Origin: Ruegeria atlantica
Lineage (GTDB): Bacteria; Pseudomonadota; Alphaproteobacteria; Rhodobacterales; Rhodobacteraceae
NCBI RefSeq assembly: GCF_013032455.1
Contig: NZ_WQCF01000003.1
Span: forward strand, 186,001-250,000
DNA: 64,000 bases
Reading direction: 5' to 3'
Shown: positions 1 to 6,394 of the stretch, in pieces
Layout of the letters: the number at the start of each line of letters is the position of its first letter
Position numbering within the stretch: the first letter of the stretch is position 1
Made by a program: the position numbers and the translations under genes
Notes under the pieces: generated by a model
Database searches by the model: none
What the model was told of the DNA's origin: nothing
What the model saw: the letters and a program-made list of their open reading frames with translations, nothing else

Positions 1-561
1 GCGGCTGTAGGGATGTATGAGGTCTCGCATCGGCTTGAGCAGGGAGAGCCGTTGGATTTCAAGTCGATATTCGGCGTTGTCATACAGCAGGGACGGCGTC
101 AATTACCATCAATCTGTGCAATCATCGTGGTGATGTTTCTATTCTGGTTCTTTCTGGGCCATATGATTTTTGCGTTGTTCATGGGGCTGTCGACCATGAC
201 CAATGTATCCACGTCATTAGAGGTTTACATGACCTCCAACGGGTTGACGATGCTGGCGGTGGGAACTGTCGTAGGCGCTGTATTCGCCACGGTATTATAT
301 ATGATTACGGTGCTTTCGATCCCAATGCTGCTGGATCGAGAATTGGATTTCGTGACCGCCATGATCGCCAGTTTTGGCTATGTCCGCGACCATCTGGTTG
401 TAATGCTAGCGTGGGGTGCCTTCATCGCAATTCTGACTTTTGTGGCCATGATCCCGTGGTTTTTGGGGTTGTTCGTAGTGCTGCCTCTGCTTGGGCACGC
501 AAGTTGGCATCTCTACCGTCTGATCACTCAGGCACCAACGGAGAGCGTAGTTCAGCCTTAG
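1..561 (+). CDS. DUF2189-type integral membrane protein, 5' end missing
   Basis: The reading frame is open from base 1 (codons for A-A-V-G precede the first ATG at 13), so the gene enters from outside the window and its N-terminus is missing. The visible 186 residues open with a YEVSHRLEQGEPLDF segment and then contain about four hydrophobic stretches, including one beginning IVVMFLFWFFLGH and another FATVLYMITVLSIPML. This fits the DUF2189 family of bacterial inner-membrane proteins, whose role is unknown. The 3' end runs into the stop codon of the convergent HTH gene. Family assignment comes from the pattern of a short amphipathic start plus four membrane helices; no function is claimed. 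Confidence 0.75.
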   Translation, partial: AAVGMYEVSHRLEQGEPLDFKSIFGVVIQQGRRQLPSICAIIVVMFLFWFFLGHMIFALFMGLSTMTNVSTSLEVYMTSNGLTMLAVGTVVGAVFATVLYMITVLSIPMLLDRELDFVTAMIASFGYVRDHLVVMLAWGAFIAILTFVAMIPWFLGLFVVLPLLGHASWHLYRLITQAPTESVVQP

Positions 562-1310
562 CCAACAGTCTGCGGTGCCGGTCGTTCTGACCGGCGAGCC
601 GTACGCGCAGCGGCCAGAATGGCCGATGGATTTTCGCCCAGATGCCGCAACAAAATCCGACGCGTCGTTGTCGCACTGGCCGTCGTTTTGGACAGGCAGA
701 TCGCGACTCCACGCCAGCGGTCGGAGTGGTCTTCGGACCCGCGCGTCACTAGGTAAATCCGGCTGTTTTGAGAGGCCCGGCTGGACATCAGAATATAAAT
801 CTGTCGCCCCGCGCAAGCGGCGATGCCTTGAACCTCGCGATCAGTGGGGGCAGCACCCGGCATGCCGGGGCGAGGTTCATATCCTCGGACCAGAGTGCAT
901 TGCGGCAATCGGCGTGCGTGGAACAACCGATGCCGAGAAGGCCGAGGTTCGTCCAACTCGGTTTCAGTGGCATAGTAGAAGCCGGCGGGAAACAGGTTCT
1001 CGGTCAAGGTTGAGGGGCCGGACCCCAGAAAATCAGTCAGGGCCGAAGCTGCCGGATGTGTTGGCAGGTGGTCGATTTCATCCAATGGTCGCAACAGTAT
1101 GCGGGCATCGACTTCGAAAAATCGGCATATGCGGTCCAGCACATCAGGGCGGGGAAAGCTTTCTCCACCCAGATATCTGTTAAACTGTGTTCGGTTGACA
1201 CCGAGTTGGCGACAAAGCTCTGAAACCGAGGAATATTGCTGAGACAGGCGCCTGAGGTTGGCACCGAACATCCTACGCAATTCGTCCGGGTTACGGATGT
1301 CTTTGGTCAT
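558..1310 (-). CDS. HTH (XRE-like) transcriptional regulator
   Basis: A 250-residue protein. Residues about 14-70 form a helix-turn-helix of XRE/lambda-repressor type (FGANLRRLSQQY, then SVSELCRQLGVNRTQFNRYL, then a helix ending near ARILLRPL). The remaining 180 residues show no domain I can name and may bind a ligand or mediate oligomerisation. I chose ATG 1310 because the HTH begins soon after it; an in-frame start at 1346 would add 12 residues. The gene is convergent with the DUF2189 gene and overlaps its stop. Three ACGTAT motifs lie at 1345-1390 just upstream and might be its own operator. Target genes cannot be inferred. Confidence 0.75.
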   Translation of the reverse strand: MTKDIRNPDELRRMFGANLRRLSQQYSSVSELCRQLGVNRTQFNRYLGGESFPRPDVLDRICRFFEVDARILLRPLDEIDHLPTHPAASALTDFLGSGPSTLTENLFPAGFYYATETELDEPRPSRHRLFHARRLPQCTLVRGYEPRPGMPGAAPTDREVQGIAACAGRQIYILMSSRASQNSRIYLVTRGSEDHSDRWRGVAICLSKTTASATTTRRILLRHLGENPSAILAAARTARRSERPAPQTVG

Positions 1311-1344
1311 TGGCGTCCCAGGTTCCAGCAACTCGTTTTGATAC

Positions 1345-1390
1345 ACGTATTGTCTTCGACCAATTGGCCGAGACTACGTATCAAACGTAT
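1345..1390. promoter_or_regulatory. Three ACGTAT motifs upstream of the HTH gene
   Basis: ACGTAT occurs at 1345-1350, 1376-1381 and 1385-1390, immediately upstream of the HTH gene start. The last two lie in the run TACGTATCAAACGTAT. They are placed where an autoregulatory operator would be, but the spacing is irregular and chance cannot be excluded. The rest of 1391-1560 shows no gene. Confidence 0.25.
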
Positions 1391-1564
1391 AGATAACACA
1401 AACGAGCGCATCCCAACGCCGCGTCGTACCTCAGAGGCTAACGTTCAATGCCACAAACGCAATAGGGTTTATTTTAATTTGCATGATCTTTTCGGCGATA
1501 TAGTGCCGATGATGATCACATCGACCAAACCCGCCATGAAGATTGAATTCGAATGGTCGAAATT

Positions 1565-1600
1565 CCCCCACCCTAATCGGCGGTCCGAAGAGGGTGGGGG
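1565..1600 (-). terminator. Terminator of the ilvBN operon
   Basis: A perfect 10-bp inverted repeat (CCCCCACCCT at 1565-1574, AGGGTGGGGG at 1591-1600) lies a few bases beyond the ilvN stop. On the minus strand it is followed by AATTTCG, a weak U-tract, so it probably acts as terminator or mRNA 3' stabiliser. Confidence 0.6.
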
Positions 1601-1606
1601 CGCTAA

Positions 1607-2167
1607 TTACTCTCCGCGCAGCAGGGCAGCTACACCGGTACGGGCCACTTCAACCAGACCAAGCGGACGCATCAGATCGGCGAAGGCGTCGATCTTGTCG
1701 GGCGCGCCGGTGATTTCGAAGATGAAGGAGTTCAGGGTGCTGTCCACCACATTAGCACGGAAGATATCGGCCAAACGCAGCGCCTCGACCCGTTTATCGC
1801 CTTCGCCAACGACCTTGATGATCGCCAGTTCGCGCTCGACTGCATCGCCTTCGACGGTCAGATCGTGCACATCGTGAACTGTAACGATACGACCCAACTG
1901 CGCCTTGATCTGTTCGATCACCTGCGGTGTACCGGTTGTAACGATGGTGATGCGGCTGAGATGGCCGGTATGGTCAACTTCGGCCACGGTCAGGCTTTCG
2001 ATGTTGTAACCACGACCCGAGAACAGGCCGATTACACGGGCCAGAACGCCGGGCTCGTTTTCAACCAAAACCGCGATCGTGTGCTGTTCCTGCACGTCCG
2101 AGAAGGTCGGGCGTAGGTTATAGGCGGAATGGCGTGTAGCGCCTTTTTTGATATGTAGGGCAGACAT
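1607..2167 (-). CDS. ilvN: Acetolactate synthase small (regulatory) subunit
   Basis: A 186-residue regulatory subunit of acetohydroxyacid synthase, the first committed enzyme of valine, leucine and isoleucine synthesis. It activates the large subunit and confers valine feedback inhibition. The N-terminal ACT domain (about residues 26-100) is clear: HTIAVLVENEPGVLARVIGLF followed by RGYNIESLTVAEVDHTGHLSRITIV. The C-terminal ALS_ss_C region contains VEALRLADIFRANVVDST and FIFEITGAPDKIDAF. It lies 60 bp downstream of ilvB on the same strand, so ilvB-ilvN is an operon with IlvN last, followed by a terminator hairpin. Length is normal for the family (ilvH/ilvN); I use ilvN. Confidence 0.96.
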   Translation of the reverse strand: MSALHIKKGATRHSAYNLRPTFSDVQEQHTIAVLVENEPGVLARVIGLFSGRGYNIESLTVAEVDHTGHLSRITIVTTGTPQVIEQIKAQLGRIVTVHDVHDLTVEGDAVERELAIIKVVGEGDKRVEALRLADIFRANVVDSTLNSFIFEITGAPDKIDAFADLMRPLGLVEVARTGVAALLRGE

Positions 2168-2193
2168 TTACGTCCCTTTCATCATCCTTGTGG

Positions 2194-2219
2194 TGTTGGG
2201 CGAGCGGCAGCGCCCAACA
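2194..2219 (-). other. Hairpin between ilvB and ilvN
   Basis: A 9-bp perfect inverted repeat (TGTTGGGCG / CGCCCAACA, 8-nt loop) fills much of the 60-bp gap between ilvB and ilvN. No T-run follows on the minus strand, so it is more likely an mRNA processing or stability element than a terminator. Confidence 0.5.
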
Positions 2220-2227
2220 GTAATTCA

Positions 2228-3979
2228 TCAAACCAGAACCGAACCTTTGGAATCGATCACACCCTGCGTCTCGGCCTCGCCCAGCAACATCTCGTTATGG
2301 GCCTTGCCTGACGGGATCATGGGGAAGCAGTTCTCGTGCTTCTCGACCAGACAGTCAAAGATCACTGGGCCGTCATAGTTGATCATCTCCATGATCGCGT
2401 CGTCCAGATCGGCGGGGTCGGAACACAGGATGCCCTTGGCCCCAAACGCCTCGGCGAGCTTGACGAAATCGGGCAGGGCCTCGGACCAGCTATGCGAGTA
2501 GCGTTCGCCATGCAGCAGCTCTTGCCACTGGCGGACCATGCCCAAGCGCTCGTTGTTCAGAATGAACTGTTTGACGGGCAGGCGGTACTGAACCGCGGTG
2601 CCCATTTCCTGCATGTTCATCAGCCACGATGCCTCACCCGCCACGTTGATCACCAGCGCGTCCGGGTGTGCCATCTGCACGCCGACCGAGGCAGGGAAGC
2701 CATAGCCCATTGTGCCCAGACCGCCCGAGGTCATCCAGCGATTGGGGTCTTCGAACCCAAGGTATTGCGCGGCCCACATCTGGTGCTGACCAACCTCGGT
2801 GGTGATGTAGCGATCGTGGTTTTTGGTCAGCTCTTCAAGGCGTTGCAGTGCGTATTGTGGCTTGATGGTCTTTTCGCTGTTGGTGTAGGCGAGACAGTTG
2901 ACCTTTCGCCAATCGCTGATCTGCGACTGCCACTGCTTAACAGCCGCCGCATCGGTCTTGCGGCCGCGTGCTTTCCAGACTTTGAGGACATCCTCAAGCA
3001 CATGGCCGACGTCGCCGACAATCGGGATATCAACGCGGATGACCTTGTTGATCGACGAGGGGTCAATGTCGATATGCGCTTTTTTCGAGTTCGGCGAAAA
3101 TGCGTCAATCCGGCCTGTGATCCGGTCGTCGAACCGCGCGCCGACATTGATCATCAGGTCGCAGTCATGCATCGCCAGATTGGCCTCGTAGAGACCATGC
3201 ATCCCCAGCATACCCAACCAGTTCTCACCCGATGCGGGGTAGGCTCCCAGACCCATAAGGGTCGAAGTGATCGGGAACCCCGTCGCATCAACCAGTTCAC
3301 GCAGCAACTGGCTGGCTGCAGGGCCCGAGTTGATGACGCCGCCGCCGGTGTAGAAAACAGGCTTTTTCGCCGTTTCTATCGCCGCGACCAATTCGGTGAT
3401 CTCTTCCAGATCGCCCTTCAGAACTGGCTGGTAATGCGAGGTTGACGGTTTCGGTGCGCTGTACTCGCCCGAGGCAAACTGAACGTCCTTCGGGACGTCG
3501 ATCAGCACCGGACCGGGGCGGCCCGAGATTGCAACGTGGAACGCCTCGTGAATGGTTTCGGCCAATGAGTCGGTGTCCTTCACCAGCCAGTTATGCTTGG
3601 TGCAGGGGCGGGTGATACCAACGGTGTCAGCCTCTTGGAACGCATCCGAGCCGATCATAAAAGTCGGAACCTGCCCGGTCAGAACAACGAGCGGGATCGA
3701 GTCCAGCAACGCATCCGTCAGGCCGGTCACCGCATTGGTTGCGCCGGGGCCTGATGTCACCAATGCAACGCCGGGCTTGCCTGTTGAACGGGCATACCCT
3801 TCGGCTGCGTGGATCGCGCCCTGTTCATGCCGCACCAGAACGTGACGGATATCGTTTTGCAGAAAAATCTCATCATAGATCGGTAGCACGGCGCCGCCGG
3901 GGTATCCGAATACCGTGTCCACGCCCTGATCTTTGAGGGCTTGAACTACCATCTTTGCGCCGGTCATCTCACGTGTCAT
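2228..3979 (-). CDS. ilvB: Acetolactate synthase large (catalytic) subunit
   Basis: A 583-residue ThDP- and FAD-dependent enzyme that condenses two pyruvates (or pyruvate and 2-oxobutyrate) to acetohydroxy acids. The N-terminal ThDP pyrimidine-binding domain is seen in VFGYPGGAVLPIYDEI and HEQGAIHAAEGYARSTGKPG (catalytic Glu in HEQGA). The central domain carries GAYPASGENWLGMLGMHG, and the C-terminal ThDP diphosphate-binding domain has SGGLGTMGYGFPASVG and NNERLGMVRQWQE. The ThDP/Mg motif reads VAGEASWLMN, with Glu449 where most family members have Asp (GDG or GDA). The gene is preceded by a short branched-chain-rich leader ORF, a hairpin-T7 terminator and a consensus-like promoter, so attenuation by branched-chain amino-acid supply is likely. 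Confidence 0.96.
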   Translation of the reverse strand: MTREMTGAKMVVQALKDQGVDTVFGYPGGAVLPIYDEIFLQNDIRHVLVRHEQGAIHAAEGYARSTGKPGVALVTSGPGATNAVTGLTDALLDSIPLVVLTGQVPTFMIGSDAFQEADTVGITRPCTKHNWLVKDTDSLAETIHEAFHVAISGRPGPVLIDVPKDVQFASGEYSAPKPSTSHYQPVLKGDLEEITELVAAIETAKKPVFYTGGGVINSGPAASQLLRELVDATGFPITSTLMGLGAYPASGENWLGMLGMHGLYEANLAMHDCDLMINVGARFDDRITGRIDAFSPNSKKAHIDIDPSSINKVIRVDIPIVGDVGHVLEDVLKVWKARGRKTDAAAVKQWQSQISDWRKVNCLAYTNSEKTIKPQYALQRLEELTKNHDRYITTEVGQHQMWAAQYLGFEDPNRWMTSGGLGTMGYGFPASVGVQMAHPDALVINVAGEASWLMNMQEMGTAVQYRLPVKQFILNNERLGMVRQWQELLHGERYSHSWSEALPDFVKLAEAFGAKGILCSDPADLDDAIMEMINYDGPVIFDCLVEKHENCFPMIPSGKAHNEMLLGEAETQGVIDSKGSVLV

Positions 3980-4020
3980 CTGCTTTGCTCCGTTCGCGAC
4001 ATGTGTCTTGCGTTTAGCAT

Positions 4021-4090
4021 AAAAAAAGCCCCCGAGATTTTCGGAGGCGCATGGGTTCGATTATGGTTTACCGTTACCGGCCCATGCGCG
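4021..4090 (-). promoter_or_regulatory. ilvBN attenuator: leader hairpin plus intrinsic terminator
   Basis: On the minus strand an intrinsic terminator (GCCTCCGA at 4048-4041 paired with TCGGGGGC at 4035-4028, one G-T pair, then seven T at 4027-4021) sits between the leader ORF and ilvB. Upstream, GCGCATGGG (4089-4081, inside the last leader codons) can pair perfectly with CCCATGCGC (4055-4047). The two helices share two bases at the terminator's foot, so they compete only partly on the bases visible. The arrangement is that of a transcription attenuator driven by ribosome position on the leader. Confidence 0.8.
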
Positions 4091-4121
4091 TGTTTCCTAC
4101 GATTACGACTAGCGCTTTCAT
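4074..4121 (-). CDS. ilvBN leader peptide (branched-chain-rich)
   Basis: A 15-residue ORF, MKALVVIVGNTRMGR, begins at ATG 4121 with a good ribosome site (AAAAAAGGAG, nine bases before the ATG) and stops with TAA at 4076-4074. Residues 4-8 are Leu-Val-Val-Ile-Val, exactly the amino acids made through the downstream enzyme. A terminator with seven T residues lies between it and ilvB. This is the expected form of an attenuation leader: ribosomes stalling at Leu/Val/Ile codons when these are scarce would alter folding downstream. Recognition rests on composition, position and signals, not on homology. Confidence 0.85.
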   Translation of the reverse strand: MKALVVIVGNTRMGR

Positions 4122-4150
4122 CGCCAGAGGCTCCTTTTTTGCGTGAAGGG

Positions 4151-4179
4151 ACATTATGAGTGAGGGGAAGGGGCGTCAA
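4151..4179 (-). promoter_or_regulatory. Sigma70-type promoter of the ilv leader and ilvBN
   Basis: TTGACG (4179-4174) and TAATGT (4156-4151) are separated by 17 bp on the minus strand. The expected transcript start near 4144 would put the leader's ribosome site about 10 nt into the mRNA. Confidence 0.65.
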
Positions 4180-4325
4180 CAGGCAATTGCACCAATTTTG
4201 TAACCTGATGGGTGAATTTTGCGACATTTTATTGCGAGGATTGCCGCAGGCTGGGAATTTTCGCCAAATCCCGCCCGATTAAGGGGTTTGGGTCGGGTCG
4301 GATCAGGTCTGAAAGCGTCAAGACG

Positions 4326-4342
4326 ATGTCTAAAATAGACAT
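4326..4342. promoter_or_regulatory. 17-bp palindrome upstream of the oxygenase gene
   Basis: A perfect inverted repeat, ATGTCTA-AAA-TAGACAT, lies about 60 bp upstream of the oxygenase start. It has the size and symmetry of a dimeric repressor operator; no regulator gene lies next to it. The remainder of 4180-4401 shows no gene. Confidence 0.45.
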
Positions 4343-4401
4343 GAGCGAAGCAGTTCTCTGAGTCACGCTGATCGTACAGGAACAGTTTAGGGAGGCGGAG
4401 G

Positions 4402-5247
4402 ATGCTACAGGACTTGGTTGATCTGGGGCGCTACCCGATCGATCGGCCGGGCTCTCGGGCTTATGATCAGATGATTGCGGATCTTAGGCGCGAACTAGAT
4501 CAGGATGGCTGCGCGGTTTTGCCCGGATTTGTGCATGAAGAGGGGTTGCAGCAGCTGGTGCGCGAAGCGGATGATGTCGCCCCACGGGCGCATCGGTCTT
4601 TCAATCGAACAAATGCTTATTTCACCAAGGATGATCCGCGCTTTGGGATCGGTCACCCGATCCGCCGGTTCTATGATCGCTCAAATGCCTTTGTGCCGGC
4701 AGATAACTTCCCTGTGTCTGGACCCTTGCGCCGCATCTACGAATATGAATGGTTTATGCCCTTTGTCAGGGATGCACTGAACGAGCCGGAGGATAGGTTC
4801 TTTCGCTACGATGATCCTCTGGCTGATGTGATTATCAACGTGGTCGAAGAGGGGCAGGGCTTTCCCTGGCATTTCGACACCAACAATTTCACCGTTACAC
4901 TGGCGATTCAGAACGGAGATTCTGGGGGAACCTTCGAATATGTGCCGAACCTTCGCACGTCGGATGATGAAAATTTCAAAGCCGTGGCTTCGATTCTGGA
5001 TGGAAACAGGGCGCGGGTGCGTGAACTGGAACTTCAACCGGGGGACTTGCAGGTATTCAAGGGGCGATACGCGCTGCACAGGGTTGCTCCGGTAACCGGA
5101 ACGCGCAGCCGGTATGTTGGGATTTTTTCCTTTGTCGAAGCGGAAGGGATGTGCGGCGGTGTCGAGCGGACCCGGCAGCTTTATGGGCGTGTGCTGCCAC
5201 ATCATCATGAGAGGGAAGGGCTGAGAAAGGATCAGTTGCTGGATTGA
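4402..5247 (+). CDS. 2-oxoglutarate/Fe(II)-dependent oxygenase, HalD/BesD-like fold, HxD type
   Basis: A 281-residue protein with the double-stranded beta-helix pattern of 2OG-Fe(II) enzymes. The facial triad is readable: His157 and Asp159 in PWHFDTNNFTVTLAIQ, and His226 in GRYALHRVAPVTG. Arg235 or Arg237 (TRSRYVGIFSF) would bind the 2-oxoglutarate carboxylate. The sequence resembles proteins grouped with the amino-acid halogenases BesD/HalD. Those halogenases have Gly in place of the triad Asp; here Asp is present, so a hydroxylase is expected. Substrate is unknown, perhaps a free amino acid or similar. ATG 4402 follows GGGAGGCGGAGG, a strong ribosome site. A perfect palindrome upstream may control it. 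Confidence 0.75.
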   Translation: MLQDLVDLGRYPIDRPGSRAYDQMIADLRRELDQDGCAVLPGFVHEEGLQQLVREADDVAPRAHRSFNRTNAYFTKDDPRFGIGHPIRRFYDRSNAFVPADNFPVSGPLRRIYEYEWFMPFVRDALNEPEDRFFRYDDPLADVIINVVEEGQGFPWHFDTNNFTVTLAIQNGDSGGTFEYVPNLRTSDDENFKAVASILDGNRARVRELELQPGDLQVFKGRYALHRVAPVTGTRSRYVGIFSFVEAEGMCGGVERTRQLYGRVLPHHHEREGLRKDQLLD

Positions 5248-5292
5248 GTTATGCTAGGCTGACCTTGGGTTATTTGAGGGCTGGAGGCTTTG

Positions 5293-5676
5293 ATGCCGAA
5301 GATTTTGCAGCTTACGCCATTTGTTTTGTGCTTTTCCCTGCAGAGACAGATTGATTTTTACTGCGACCGTTTGGGGTTTTCCTGCGGGTTCCGGCAAGAC
5401 AATTACGCGTTCCTGTCGCTGGGGTCCGTGGCGATCCGGTTGTTGGAGTGCCCGCCGCGTGACGATGGGCGGAAGTTGGGTGAAGAACAATCATTCTATA
5501 TAGATGTGGATGAGATTGACGACCTGTACGAGGTCCTGCGACCGGAATTGGCGGATTTGCCCGAGGGGCGCGTGCGCCCGCCATTTGACCAGCCCTATCA
5601 GCAGCGTGAATTCCATGTCATTGATGAAGACGGAACTCTGGTGTTTTTCGGTCAGGATATCCGCCCGAGTGAGTAG
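5293..5676 (+). CDS. VOC-family (glyoxalase/bleomycin-resistance fold) protein
   Basis: A 127-residue single VOC domain with the usual start (LTPFVLCFSLQRQIDFYCDRLGF), a central strand (YAFLSLGSVAIRLLE) and an end typical of the fold (REFHVIDEDGTLVFFGQDI). It could be a small-molecule-binding resistance protein or a dioxygenase-like enzyme; metal ligands are incomplete, so binding rather than catalysis is possible. ATG 5293 is chosen because GGAGG lies five bases upstream. It follows the oxygenase by 45 bp and probably shares its transcript. Confidence 0.75.
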   Translation: MPKILQLTPFVLCFSLQRQIDFYCDRLGFSCGFRQDNYAFLSLGSVAIRLLECPPRDDGRKLGEEQSFYIDVDEIDDLYEVLRPELADLPEGRVRPPFDQPYQQREFHVIDEDGTLVFFGQDIRPSE

Positions 5677-5694
5677 GTGCTCCCGCCTGTTGTC

Positions 5695-5747
5695 GATGCG
5701 CCTGCGGCGCATCTCCGCCAGTTGGGCCAGGCAGCGCTGCGCGCTGC
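5695..5747. repeat. Pair of GC-rich palindromes with TGC loops
   Basis: GATGCGCC-TGC-GGCGCATC (5695-5713) and GCAGCGC-TGC-GCGCTGC (5731-5747) lie 17 bp apart in the gap between two convergent genes. They resemble REP/BIME-type intergenic palindromes and may also end transcription from both sides. Confidence 0.5.
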
Positions 5748-5755
5748 GGGTGCGC

Positions 5756-6394
5756 CTAGAAGCCAGGGCTAGTACCCTGAAGTACACCGTGCTCCAGCGC
5801 GTAGCGGGTCAGGCCAGCGGTTGAAGAGATGCCCAGCTTGCGCTTGATGTTCTTTCGGTGTGTCTCGACGGTGCGAACTGAGATGTCCAAGGTTTGCGCG
5901 ACTTCTTTGTTGGATTTGCCCTGCGCCAGTTCTAGCAGGATGGTTTGTTCGCGACCTGTCAGCGCTTCGCGTGCCCCGCCTTCTTTGGGTTGCAGCGATC
6001 CGCTGGCTCCTGTGCAAAGATATTGCTCGCCGCGCATGACTGCGTCGATGGCCTGTTTGATCTCTTCTGTTGGTACGTCTTTGAGGACATAGCCCTTGGC
6101 GCCGTGGCTTAACGCGGTTGAGATATATTCTGGGCTGTCATGCATTGACAGGATCAGAATGCGAGTGTCGGGTGCGCGCTCGAGAATAATCTCTGTCGCG
6201 CTAAGCCCACCTAAGCCGGGCATGTTCAAATCCATAAGGATCACATCGGGGAAAACATCAGCGACTCGATCAACCGCCTCTTGACCGGTGCCGAGCGTGC
6301 CAACCACCTCAATATCATCGTAGCTTTCCAGGATCGACTGAATCCCTTCGGCCACCATCGGGTGGTCGTCGACTATGAGAACTCGGATGCTCAT
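5756..6394 (-). CDS. LuxR/NarL-family response regulator
   Basis: A 212-residue two-domain regulator. The receiver domain has the acidic pocket VDD (residues 8-10), the phosphoacceptor Asp55 in ILMDLNMPG and the conserved Lys in GYVLKDV. The C-terminal LuxR-type HTH (about 145-205) reads LTGREQTILLELAQGKSNKE, followed by VAQTLDISVRTVETHRKNI. The start overlaps the stop of the upstream sensor kinase (4 bp), so the two are co-transcribed. Both lie divergent from the TRAP transporter, which is the likely target. A CTACGCAGTAG inverted repeat in the divergent promoter is a possible binding site. Confidence 0.92.
   Translation of the reverse strand: MSIRVLIVDDHPMVAEGIQSILESYDDIEVVGTLGTGQEAVDRVADVFPDVILMDLNMPGLGGLSATEIILERAPDTRILILSMHDSPEYISTALSHGAKGYVLKDVPTEEIKQAIDAVMRGEQYLCTGASGSLQPKEGGAREALTGREQTILLELAQGKSNKEVAQTLDISVRTVETHRKNIKRKLGISSTAGLTRYALEHGVLQGTSPGF

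Noticed and set aside
2336-3445. A 369-codon open frame on the plus strand
   Set aside because: Shadow of ilvB; its His/Val/Leu-rich translation matches nothing and has no ribosome site.
4402-5247. Fe(II)/2OG halogenase
   Set aside because: His157-x-Asp159 keeps the carboxylate ligand that halogenases lack.
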